A stretch of DNA of 10,808 nucleotides from Chloromonas sp. AAM2 (GCA_004335635.1 QAXH01005684.1:9152-19959), one strand, 5' to 3'. Positions 1 to 8,932 are shown, counted from the stretch's first letter. Program-made: numbers and translations. The notes: generated by a model not told the origin, from the letters alone.

Positions 1-29
1 GTAATGCCTGAGCTGAGCCTGTGATTGGT

Positions 30-116
30 CTCGCGGTTGGCGCCTCGCGGTTTATATTAAATAAAAAAAAGGCCTCGCGGTGCCTCGCGGTTCCATTTTA
101 TTGATTGTCTCGCGGT
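30..116. repeat. Irregular array of CTCGCGGT octamers in the ABCD intron
   Basis: Five exact copies of CTCGCGGT start at 30, 44, 74, 84 and 109, with uneven spacers (start-to-start 14, 30, 10 and 25 bp). Most are preceded by GC or GT. The spacers are AT-rich, including an A8 run at 63-70. The array lies in the ABCD intron downstream of exon 349-266, so on that transcript it reads ACCGCGAG. The stretch 1-265 otherwise shows no exon I can recognise. Function unknown. Confidence 0.8.
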
Positions 117-265
117 GATTAATAGAACGTACGGTATTCATAAAAGCCGGTATCAGGGTATACAATGCAGGCAGTGCTCAGGTATGTGCACAATATAGAC
201 AGTGCTAAGGTATTGGTACAGCAGTCTCTGGCCACAAGTAATCCAGTGCAGCAGTCTCACCCCAC

Positions 266-1868
266 CTGCGTGACAAGGGTTGACCCGCTCCAGCCCTCAA
301 TGCGTGAGATCCAGTCCGTGAGCATAGTGCGGGATACCAGTAAGAAGCCCTGCACAGCACGAACACCATTGACCATTATTCGTAGGGCCAAAAATTGTCT
401 GCAACTTGGTGATCAGGCTCAGTGCAACCTCTGTTCAACCATGTTGACGGGCTCAGCAGCATATGGACACGCGCGGTGTTGTCTGCAACGAAGAGTAACT
501 GCTCCTAGACTGCTCTTTGTGTGATCAGCACGTGTGCTCTCGCTCCCTCTGCTCCAGCTCATCACTCTTCCTTTCGTCTAGATCATACTCCCTTCAGTCC
601 TGCTTACCTGAAGCAGGATGAGGCCTGCCTCCTTGGAGAACGGAGAAGGCACACATCTGCACACATACAGCAGCAGATGGCATACCGGATTACCCGTGCT
701 GTGTACACCGTGTTTCCTTCCCCTCGTGTGGCTTTCCCGCATGTGCCTCTTCGGCGCACGCCGGCTGTGCTTTGCTGAATACCGCTCATCATTTCACCGG
801 GCTCGTTAAGTGGAATGGACATTTCCAGGTGTACTCGTATGCACGTGCCTGCTGCATGATTTTGTCCGAAACTCACATGGACAAGATAGCCAGCAAGCGG
901 TTGAAGAACAAGCGGTTGACCGTGATCTTTGGGGCTTTCCGGACGTTGGTACGCCCCGCAAGCACTTCAGCACAGAGCGCCTTTTGCTGGCGCTGTGCAT
1001 CCAGTACCAGGCCTCGCACTTTGTGACCCACTGTTATGCTGCCGCCCAGCAGTAGCACCTGAAGCACACCGTTGCTGGATGGATTGGTTGCTGGATTGGA
1101 TGTGTAGTTTCACTAGTCTAGTTTCCGGCCTTCCAACGTGCTGGATCATGCACACGATTTGCTGGATCGGATATGCAGTGGATATGGCTTGGATACTGCA
1201 GCATGCTGGATCAGGCAGGTGGGGTGATGGGGCAAGGCTGCTTGCTTTGAAGACCGTGCTGAGTTGGTGGGAAAAGCTTGAGGATCCCAAACTGACAATC
1301 CTGTGCATGAGTAATGCTTCAGGCATCCTGTGTTGAAGGTTGGCCAAACCTTGGCGCAGCAACCCTAGTCGCACAAGGCCTTGCTTACCGCTAGCATTCG
1401 CTTTTGATTCCTCGGCAAGGCCAGTACCATCTGCGTCATGTCCGCCATCCTTGTCACCCTGCGCTCCGCTGGCCAAGCTGAGCTGTCTTGGCAGTAGTTG
1501 CTGTGCGCAGCGCGCACACAGCTCCACTAGCTTTTTCTTGGCATATAGTACGTGGGTCTTGAATCGCGCGTCTTGTGCCGCCGAGCTTTGATGAACGGCC
1601 CCAAGTGGGGTAGCTGCAATCTGTCCTATTGCCTTGGCAAACCCAGCACACTTCCGGGATTTATTATCTTCTGCTGCAAGGCCAGCTGTGCAGAATTACT
1701 GCCCAGCGCAAGGACAGGCTGCGGCTACAGAAGGCTGCGAACTCCAAAATGGCGGGCTTGCGCACGTGGCCAGCATGGGTGTGACATAAGGATTTTGGGA
1801 GACTCAACACTCTGTGTTGAGCTGTTGTGCTTACAGGGTTGGCCAGCGGCAACGCATGCCAGGCTCAT
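266..1868 (-). CDS. Peroxisomal ABC half-transporter, ABCD (ALD/PMP70/PXA1) family, 5' part only
   Basis: Minus-strand spliced gene. Exons in transcript order: 1868-1835, 1673-1297, 1058-877, 656-608, 349-266; introns of 161, 238, 220 and 258 nt start GTAAGC, GTCAGT, GTGAGT and GTAAGC and end in AG. Phases agree (1, 0, 2, 0), giving 242 residues before the left edge. Exon 3 begins with a hydrophobic stretch (VLLLGGSI) and ends NRLFFNRLLAILS; exon 4 gives CVPSPFSKEAGLILLQ; exon 5 gives GFLLVSRTMLTDWISRIEG. This order matches the ABCD N-terminus, where an NRxFxxRLxxLL segment used for PEX19-dependent peroxisome targeting precedes a P..(C/S)KE(T/A)G transmembrane start and a VSRT motif. The family moves fatty acids or acyl-CoAs into peroxisomes for beta-oxidation. 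Transmembrane helices 2-6 and the ATPase lie beyond the window. Exons 1-2 (about 137 residues, including KTHVLYAKKKLVELC) resemble nothing I know and rest on phase and splice sites alone. Exon 5 could instead end at 261 (next donor GTGAGA). Confidence is high for exons 3-5, moderate for 1-2. Confidence 0.78.
1073..1211. repeat. Interspersed TGCTGGAT motif cluster in the ABCD intron
   Basis: Exact TGCTGGAT occurs at 1073, 1089, 1139, 1160 and 1204, with near-copies such as TTGGAT between them. The cluster occupies the intron (1296-1059) just upstream of the ABCD exon 1058-877, so on the transcript it reads ATCCAGCA. It is probably decayed simple repeat or minisatellite DNA. A splicing role is possible but nothing in the sequence proves it. 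Confidence 0.65.
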
Positions 1869-2073
1869 GGCTGCCGCTCAACTCTCCTGTTGTATCCCCC
1901 TGCCAAGCCCACACCTGCAGCCTGGCCAGCCGTCACGCCAGAAGCCGTTAAATACCCTGCTGCCACCACAATGCCAACCAAAACAATCACAATCATGCCT
2001 CATAGGGCTCCATCGCACTCAATTGTGCCTGAGGGCATGGCCAGGAGCCACACAGCCGCTCACAACCAGCTGG
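1869..2073. promoter_or_regulatory. Probable bidirectional promoter between the ABCD and SET genes
   Basis: The inferred ABCD start (ATG, 1868 on minus) and SET start (ATG, 2074 on plus) face away from each other across 205 bp. The interval contains TTAAATA at 1949-1955 (TATTTAA on minus), the only TATA-like element I see. It lies about 80 bp from the ABCD start and about 120 bp from the SET start, with a TGACG-type site (CGTCACG at 1931) beside it. Upstream ORFs run in both directions through it. Transcription start sites cannot be read from sequence, so this is an inference from the layout. Confidence 0.5.
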
Positions 2074-2467
2074 ATGCAGTCATACAGCGATGACTCAGAG
2101 GATGAGGAGGACGAGGAGGCAGAAACGGTCGAAGAGGAGGACTTCACATGGTCAGGGGACGTTGACCTGGACGTTGCTGATGACTATGACACTGCCAGTG
2201 ATGTACTCCTTGACCTCACACAACCCTCATTCATTGCGGACAGCGGGATGCAGGCAGAGAGAATCCTTAGCCAGGCTATGCAGGCTGTGTACACTGGCCA
2301 GCATAACCGCCACACATGTGACAGGCGGTTGTGGGCAGATGCAGCGGCTGGTGACGCATCAGCTGGTGACACAGCGGGACAGGCTGCACCACCTCAGCCT
2401 GTGCTCCCACCTGTCCCGCCACGCTTCATTGGGCCTGTGCGTGTGGCGCCTGTGGCCGGTGGGTGGT

Positions 2468-2513
<46 letters not shown>

Positions 2514-5500
2514 TTACAGGCTAACACACTCCCCACTAGCCGCTTCAAAACACGCCGCCTTGGTTTGAGGCTCACAGTTGTGTACACACACTTGTGTTAC
2601 GGAGCGGTATCTCTTGCAATATGCCGACAATATGTGTGTGTTATGATTGGAATAACCGCGCGTGGTTTAACCTTGTGACATCTCACCCTCATATGCAACC
2701 CGAGCACTAGCCACTTGGTTTGCTGCTCGCAGTTGTGTGCAGCCGCCACCTAATATTTCCATTGTGAAACCAGGACAACACACATGCGTGTCATCTGCAT
2801 TCAATTCAACACATTTTCCGAATTTAGCGCTGGGTACACTTGATTCTGCCGTGGGCCACTAGGCAGGCCTGTGCGGCAGTGGCGGCGTGCACGCTGGCTT
2901 GTCAAAGTGTGTTGCCAGTCCTGTGTTGGGTGCAGGCAAGGGCTGGGGATTGCTAGTCACAGAGACAGTGGACCCAGGAGAGGCTCTGCTGGTGTCAGAG
3001 CCCTTGGTGCTTGTTGTCAATGGCCAGGCCATCACTCTACCCACAATCCAGGCACGCAGCGCCAGCATTCCCTTGGATCCCAAAACCAGCAGCACGCCAG
3101 CGGCTGGTAGTACAGGCACAGATGGAAAGGGTGAAGGCGGAACAAGCAACAGCAGGTCGAGCACTTCTACTGTGTTCTCTGATACCGAGGATAGCGACTC
3201 AGATGTGGCAGCTGTGCAGGCAAAGCCAAGGCGGCGCAAGGGTGTCAAAGCTAGGACAGAGGGTGCTGCAAGACTTGCAGCCGCACGAGCGGAGGTGGCA
3301 CGTCAGCTGCTAGTGCTGCAGACCAGCCTTCCCGTGTACCACCCTGCCAGACTCGCCTTGGCTGCGCTTTGGCAGGGCAACGAGCATGGCCCAAGGGTGT
3401 TGGAAATGGCTGCAGGCGGTGTTGGTATAGCCACAGGAGGCAACAGCAGGGCAGCTTCCAGGAATGCTAGCAGCGGTACAGCCAGGTCGGGTGGTCAAGT
3501 CAGGCCAAGTGGGCTAGAAACGTATGGGCTGCGTCAGCGGGGTGGGTTGGTGCCTGATCTGTGCACCTGGCAACCGACAGATGCACACCCGGTAGAGGAT
3601 GATTGGGGCGAAGGCAGAGCACGGCCGCCACAACGGTTGAGTGCTAGGCACCTGACGCACGAGGAGCTGCGTCTGGTCGCAAGGATGAATGGCATGATTG
3701 AGGAGCTATCTGACCCTGTGCTGACTGTTACCAGGTGGGCCAGACAGCCATTACTCAGCTGCTTTGAATTCTTGCATTTCTGCCTGCTCGCCTGCACGTC
3801 TCGGGCCTGCTTACAAGCTTTCCCGTTCAGCCTTAATAGTCAGACAGCCAGCAAATGCCAGCTTGTGTGCCTGCCTGTCTGGCTACCGTCCTGGAATTCC
3901 TACTGATTGTTCTTGATTATGTTTGACCTATTTACCTGCCCAATGTATGCTTGGCCGCCCGCCACTCTGGAGGGTTGACTGATTGTGCTGGCTGATTGGC
4001 CTGCTCTCCCAGATTGCCTCTGGTCGTTTGAGATTGTGCCTGGTGTAGACATGCCAGACGGCATGCTGCTTAGCCTCCCAAGTCGTCCCCAACTGACACC
4101 TTTTCAGGCTAGATACACATCTGGTCAGACTGGACACTGCATGTGATGTGTTTGTGTGCAGGGGCGAGCCAGAGGGCATGGTGTCCGGTGTCTGGCCTGA
4201 AATGGCAATGGTAAACCACTCATGCAGCCCCAACGCCGTGACAGTGCTCGTGGGTGGCCGCATGGTGGTCAGGTAAGGCATGTGCCTACTGTTATTGAAT
4301 GGGTCATGAAAGGGGTGCAAGATCATGATGACTCGATGTAAAGCATGAAACCAATGTCTGGGGTTGTTCCACTCCCAAAAGGTCATCAGCCAGTGCGTGT
4401 GACCAGGGGCAAAGCAGCACTGCGAGGCACTTGCAAACTGGTCAACCTAGTCTTCCTCAGGAGATGCTTCAACCAAAATCTGTGGTCTGTGACAAGTTTC
4501 ACCAAGCCATGAACGGCATGCGAAAGCACGAACTGTTGACAGGCTAATGTGAAGCACTTTCAGCAGTGTTGTTCCTGACTCTGTAACGTAGGCGCTTGAT
4601 AGGGTGTTCTCTGCTTTGAAAAGGCCATGGTTCGGTGACTCACAACCCAGTTGCGCCTAGAAACGTCTCCCCTGCTGCTCAGGGCGGTTGATAAGCTTTT
4701 TGCTGGTGAGGAGGTGACCATCAACTACCTGGGCCAAGGCAGCCTGCAGCCCTTTGCGAAAAGACAGCAGCGCTTGCGGCGCACATGGGGATTCATTTGC
4801 ACGTGCAACAGATGCAGGTGAGCATGTGACGGATGCAAGCGAGTCCTGCACTGGACCACCACATGGGATTCCTTCTAGGCACGCCCGTTCTGATGAACTC
4901 AAACTGGACCTAGCTTCTTGAAGTGCGTATGCTTTGAGGTTTGCAGTGGTGGTGGCCACTTCAGGTATGTTCATGCTAACGCAGCATGAGGCATGAGGAT
5001 GGGCTTGAAACTGCCCGCCGTGCGGTGCTGGCCAGCAGCTGACTTGACTTTGAAGCGTGTTATGTGATCCAGGCTTTCTGTGCCTGTTTATGGGCATGCA
5101 GGCTGGAGGCTACTGCGGGTGATGCCCTGGATGTGGGTCTGGCTGGTCTGGGTAAGATGACTACCCGCCTGAGGCGGAAGATGCAGGACACCCTTATAGC
5201 AAGCCAGCGAAAGCAGCAGCAGGACTTGGATCACTGGCAGGAACTGCTGAACAACCTGGACCAGACATCTCAGGAGCATCGGCTGCAGCAATGGCAGCAG
5301 CCACGAGCAGCAGAGCAACACTTGCCACAGCAGCCAACACACAGTGGAAAATCATGCAAGGCAGCCAGCCATACTCAGTCAGCAGCTGAGACGGACAGTC
5401 ACGAGCCAGGCAGGGCAGGTCAGGGGTTGCTGTCAAGCGGTAGCCAAGCAGTGACAGAAACAGTAGCAAGCATGTCCACCCAGGACAACTCATGTCAGCC

Positions 5501-8351
5501 AGAGCAATCTTTGTTGCCTGACAACGTATTGCAGTTGATTCCACCACCTCTACCCGTTGTCAACTATGCACAGCCTAGCATGCGAGCCATGCGGGGCTCC
5601 AAACTGCCGGCCACAACAACTGGCAGTGTGCGTGATGAGCTGCCACCAGAAACGGTTGAGCAGTTAGAGCGGTTGCTGGACTTGGCACTGGAAGTCTGGA
5701 GCGAGTTGCACAGCCACGTGGCAGATTTGGAAAATATGGGATCCAACTTTGGTGGCATGCAGCTCATGCTGGCGGGTGCACATGGGCTGTATGACCTCAT
5801 TGCAACGCTCTTGTGAGTATCTCACCTGTGTGTTGACCATTTCAACTGGTAAACATGTTCTGGTTGCAGATGTTGGGCATCAGTCTGTCTCGTCGCCTTC
5901 AGTGAGGCTTACCAATCGTCTGCTACAACGCAGCGTTGGACCCATGGACCCTCACGTGTTGTGTTCATACGGGCAGTTTGTTCAACTGAAGCCAGCAGCA
6001 CTGGCAGTACGGCATGTCCGTCTGAAAGCCGCTCAGCTGCGGGTAACCACCGTTGGCATGTGCGCTTGCATGCAGGCACGTGCTGATGCCCGGCTCCCAG
6101 CGTGCCCTGGCGTCCCGCGAGACGTACGCCGCCGTGGTGGCCGCCGCCCTGCCCGCCCACCACCTGGTCACCCTGGCGCTGGGAACACTGGCAGTGCAGG
6201 TCAGGTCACGTCATCGCCTTTCACCCCTACCAAACAAATTGCGTCTGTGGTAGTCACTAAGCGCTGAAGCCTATGCACACTAGCCTGTGCCGCGTTCTTG
6301 TGCAACACTTACATATCCACATGCTTGATAATGAAGTCATGTGATCGCCTTGCATTGTATCCACATAAGGGTCGCTGCTGTGGCTGAAACCTACTTAGCC
6401 GTACACGCTGTGTCATTGCTCCCAGATTTCACAAGAGGGGTGTTGTGTGCACCGGGTGAAACCAAGGATTGTTTGTTTTGAGTGCGTTGAAGTGCGTGAT
6501 GAACGGCAGAAGCATGACACCACATGTATGCGCGATGTGTAATGTGTGGCGCAGGTGGGTGCACGGTACGGGATGTCCGATCGCCAGACGCTGGAGGCCG
6601 AGGGTGCATCCGTCAAGGCGCACATGGCCCGGTACGGCCCCTGCCCCATGACGCTGCTGCAAGGGCTCATCAACATAGGTGAGCAGGCCGAAGACTCTTG
6701 AGATTTGATGCTGAGTTTGAAGCAGGGTTTGTTGGGGCGCACTAAGGCCTGACATGGTGCACGGACGGGGTTGCATTCCAGCCCTTGATTACATGACCAC
6801 TGGCTGGGCGTTGTTGTCAAGAGAAGCAGACATCGTTGTGTACATCAGGCATGACGAGTAGTGTGGCCTCACATCAAGTCTGGCATCATGTAACCCTTGG
6901 ACAACAATGTAACCTTTCCTGCCCCGCTCACAGGTATCAGCATTGCTGATGCATCTGCTCACCGGGCCGTGCTAGGACAGTCACCATCCATGTTCTTTGA
7001 CGGCACGGCTGTGCTGACAATGGCCGCTGGGCACAGCTCCAGCAGAGCTGCTGCCACGTCACTGGGCAACAGCACCGGCACTGGCCCCATGCCAACCTGG
7101 GCTGCACCCGCTTGGCAATGGGAGGTGCAGAGGAAGGCCGACAAGCGGGCAGCGAAGCGGAAGGCTACGATACTAGCAGCCAGGCAGGCACGCGCAGACA
7201 AAATGGTGCTAGGATCTGGGTTGGCTGGAGACGTGCTTGCTGAGGAACTGGCTGTTGCTGGAGCAGCTGCGCTGGCAAGCAGCCATACAGGTGACGGCAA
7301 CTTGCACCGGCAACCAAAACAGGCACTGGTTAGCGCGAACAGTAGCTTCGCACAGCAGGAAGTGGGCCCGGAGAGGGCAAGCGGTACAGAGGGAGTGTCA
7401 GCTGCAGTTAGCCGTGGGCGGGCCCAGGGCAGCAAAGTCAAGTTCGCGGCTGGTGCCAGCCCAGCGGGCGGTGACAGGCCAGCAACCGGCGTGCCAGCTG
7501 CCGGTTCAGCAAGCACGGATGAGGATTTGCTAGTTGGCCAGCTGTTGGCTGGTCTGTTGCCAGGTGCAGCACCGGAGCCACCAACTGCAACTGGCCAATG
7601 CCTACCGACAGCCACCAGCAGCCAGCCAGCCTCAGCAGCTGCCAGCAGCCAAGTGGTTGCAGCAACAGCCAGCAATGAGGCAGTGCCTTCGGTGCTTTAT
7701 AGTGCTGGGCAAGGCGCGCTGTCAGTGGCTGCAGGCAAGGAAGCCAAGCCGAAGCAGAGGCGTCGCCGAAAGACATCCACTGCTGCAGAGCAGTCGCCTT
7801 CTCTCCCATTTGACCCACGAGTGCAGCCTACCCTTGCAGAAAAGCCCAGTACCATGCAGGGAGTCCCTGGTAACGTTCCTGGTAACGTTCCTGGTAACAA
7901 CGTCTCACCAGCATTGGCCACGCAAGCACCGCCTGTGCTTGATGATGCCAGTAGCAGCTGCAACAAACAGGCTGCTGCAGTGGATGCTAGCTATGCAACT
8001 GGGTCTGGGTCTGCCCATCTTGCTGCTGCCACTGCTGTGCAAGCAGTTGCCGCGACAATCGGCAAGCGTCGGCGCACCAAGAAGGCAAAAGACACATCAA
8101 CACCAGCGCCGCAGCCTGATGCAGGTGCAGCATCTAAGGCTGGCACGCTTCCTGATGCAGCAGGCACACCCGATTCGGCCATGGCAGTTAAGCAGCCTTT
8201 GGCAGTGCCTGACAAGAAAAGGCGTGGCATGCTACGGCCTTCAAGCACAGGGTCACATGGGACGGACGCTGGCGCAGATGATGATGAACTAGATGAGGAC
8301 GAGGAGAATTCTGCTCAGGCTGCTTCTGATTGGCTGGGTGCATGGAAATAG
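2074..8351 (+). CDS. SMYD-like SET-domain protein lysine methyltransferase without MYND finger, long disordered C-terminus
   Basis: Eight exons: 2074-2458, 2867-3734, 4162-4272, 4683-4817, 5102-5812, 6076-6199, 6555-6678, 6934-8351. All junctions are GT-AG and in phase (1,2,2,2,2,0,1), giving 1291 residues and a TAG stop. Residues 1-129 are acidic (DDSEDEEDEE) then Pro-rich. The SET domain is split: GAGKGWG at 150-156 and DPGEALL mark its N-terminal half; NHSCSPN at 436-442, GEE at 463-465 and catalytic Tyr470 its C-terminal half. C494, C496 and C499 form the post-SET CxCxxC. The roughly 240-residue insert, where SMYD proteins carry a MYND finger, is low-complexity with no zinc-finger cysteine array. 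Residues about 505-560 are Gln-rich and likely coiled coil; about 690-820 are helical, like the SMYD C-terminal TPR-type domain. Residues 821-1291 look disordered, with basic clusters at 1095-1099 and 1196-1206 (possible nuclear signals) and an acidic end (DDDELDEDEE). It should transfer methyl from S-adenosylmethionine to lysine; the target is unknown. The start rests on ATG 2074; an upstream exon is possible. Confidence 0.85.
2459..2866 (+). other. SET gene intron 1 with a diverged internal duplication
   Basis: This 408-nt intron begins GTGGGT and ends GGCAG. Besides the CA tract it holds two related blocks. One starts near 2559 and the other near 2714; both read CTTGGTTTG, three to five variable bases, then CAGTTGTGT. 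Each is preceded by a CACTAGCC-like start (2534 and 2705). They are probably an old local duplication. The rest shows no coding signal. A competing acceptor (CTAG, 2859-2862) lies 4 nt upstream of the one used, but would put the SET exon out of phase with exon 1. Confidence 0.6.
2470..2510. repeat. (CA)n microsatellite in SET gene intron 1
   Basis: An uninterrupted CA dinucleotide tract of about 20 units starts 11 nt after the intron 1 donor (GTGGGT at 2459). A reading frame runs open through it as a His-Thr repeat, but the phase-matched junction 2458/2867 places it in the intron. Confidence 0.95.
3735..4161 (+). other. SET gene intron 2, no recognisable content
   Basis: This 427-nt intron (donor GTGGGC, acceptor TGTGTGCAG) is bounded by phase-2 exons that join to give the VTR-GEPEG junction just before NHSC. 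It is T/C- and G/T-rich. The 152-residue antisense frame that overlaps it also covers exon 3 and is a shadow. I see no RNA gene or repeat family in it. Confidence 0.7.
4273..4682 (+). other. SET gene intron 3, no recognisable content
   Basis: This 410-nt intron opens with a strong donor (GTAAGG) and ends in a pyrimidine tract with CAG just before the GCGGTTGAT exon start. A CTAG 22 nt upstream (4659-4660) would bring an in-frame stop, so the CTCAG acceptor is the one that keeps the SET domain open. Nothing else stands out. Confidence 0.7.
6456..6552 (+). repeat. Intronic dispersed repeat, copy A (SET gene intron 6)
   Basis: This 97-bp block matches 10196-10292 with 7 mismatches and no gaps by hand alignment (about 93%). 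It starts GTGAAACCAAGGATTG and ends GTGTGGCGC, two bases before exon 7 at 6555, so it abuts or provides the 3' splice site of the 355-nt intron 6200-6554. Both copies lie in the sense orientation of their host genes. It carries no long ORF and no obvious terminal inverted repeats. The rest of the intron shows nothing notable. Confidence 0.9.
7863..7898 (+). repeat. 12-bp coding tandem repeat (VPGN x3) in SET exon 8
   Basis: Three units of the form GTNCCTGGTAAC encode Val-Pro-Gly-Asn three times (residues 1130-1141). The last two units are identical and the first differs by one base. The unit length is a multiple of three, so copy number can change without breaking the frame. Each unit contains GGTAAC, a weak donor-like sequence, though no splicing there is implied. 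Confidence 0.9.
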
Positions 8352-8932
8352 CCATGCGGCGCTAACTGTCTCTTACTGTATCTGAGCCTTTGGCCCCTTT
8401 GGACGATAGCGAATCTGGCATCAAGAACATGCATGCCAAGCCAGAGGCCCCATGTACACGACTGATTGGCTATACGGCTAGCCGCAGCGACTGTCAATTA
8501 ATTTGACTGCTCGGCTCTGCTGCAACTGACTGTTGTATTCGGCAGCTCTCCACTTAGGTTGGCGCAGATAGCTGTGGATGTCAAAGCCTGGTGTCTCTTG
8601 ATGGTTCACAACGCAAACCCTTGCTGGTGGGGGTGCCGTGCTTTGGGGTGCCGTGCTTTGCTATTAGCTATTGGTTCCTGTGACTGTGGTGCATATCACA
8701 CGCTCACCTCAGCTGCAGAATTTGACAAGTGGGTGAAGTTTCATGCAGTAACGTGCGAAACCCTGCATTTGGACAAGGACGTTAACTGCAGAAAAATTCC
8801 AGTTTACAGCGCGCTCAAGCCCAGGAGTCTCGCCGACGCTTTCAGCGGAGCCTGCGGGCAGTCTAGTGACGACCGTTGAACCGTGACCGCAACACTTCAG
8901 CTTACGAGCGGTGGGATTAGTTTGCTGACGCG
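8352..8932 (+). other. Intergenic: SET 3' UTR and upstream region of the membrane-protein gene
   Basis: These 581 bp follow the SET stop. I see no TGTAA polyadenylation signal of the type used by many chlorophytes and no AATAAA, so the cleavage site cannot be placed; an AT-rich patch (about 8496-8504) is the only candidate area. A frame open from 8559 to 8879 has no ATG at its 5' end and no family pattern. A perfect 15-bp tandem duplication lies at 8630-8659. The downstream half probably holds the promoter and 5' UTR of the next gene, with no clear TATA box. Confidence 0.55.
8630..8659. repeat. 15-bp perfect tandem duplication
   Basis: Two identical copies of GGGGTGCCGTGCTTT lie back to back between the SET gene and the membrane-protein gene. 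This is probably a replication-slippage product in noncoding DNA. Confidence 0.95.

Noticed and set aside
30..116. CRISPR array or satellite
   Set aside because: The repeats are only 8 bp, spacing is irregular and spacers are AT-rich intron; no feature of CRISPR.
30..116. CAMTA-type CGCG boxes
   Set aside because: The motif context (TCGCGG / CCGCGA) does not fit the usual VCGCGB consensus on either strand.
967..1527. 186-codon minus-strand frame as a stand-alone gene
   Set aside because: Only its upstream part (to 1297) looks coding. The downstream part runs through the TGCTGGAT repeats and out of frame over the real ABCD exon 1058-877.
1552..2568. One 338-codon plus-strand open frame as a single gene
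   Set aside because: Its left part is antisense to the ABCD exon 1673-1297 and has no coding character, and its right end is the CA microsatellite. Only 2074-2458 fits, as exon 1 of the SET gene, by phase with 2867.
3928..4386. 152-codon minus-strand frame
   Set aside because: It is antisense to SET exon 3, which carries the NHSC motif, and extends into two introns; no family pattern.
5749..6267. 172-codon plus-strand frame
   Set aside because: It crosses intron 5 and reads exon 6 in the wrong frame; the splice 5812/6076 gives the conserved helical sequence.
6413..6820. 135-codon minus-strand frame
   Set aside because: It lies over intron 6, repeat copy A, exon 7 and intron 7 in antisense, with no domain-like features.
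6959..7675. 238-codon minus-strand frame
   Set aside because: It is the antisense shadow of Ala/Gln-rich SET exon 8; GC-rich codon runs leave the opposite strand open.
8559..8879. 106-codon plus-strand frame between two genes
   Set aside because: It starts at TTG rather than ATG, contains a 15-bp slippage duplication, shows no family pattern, and has no splice link that fits the next gene.
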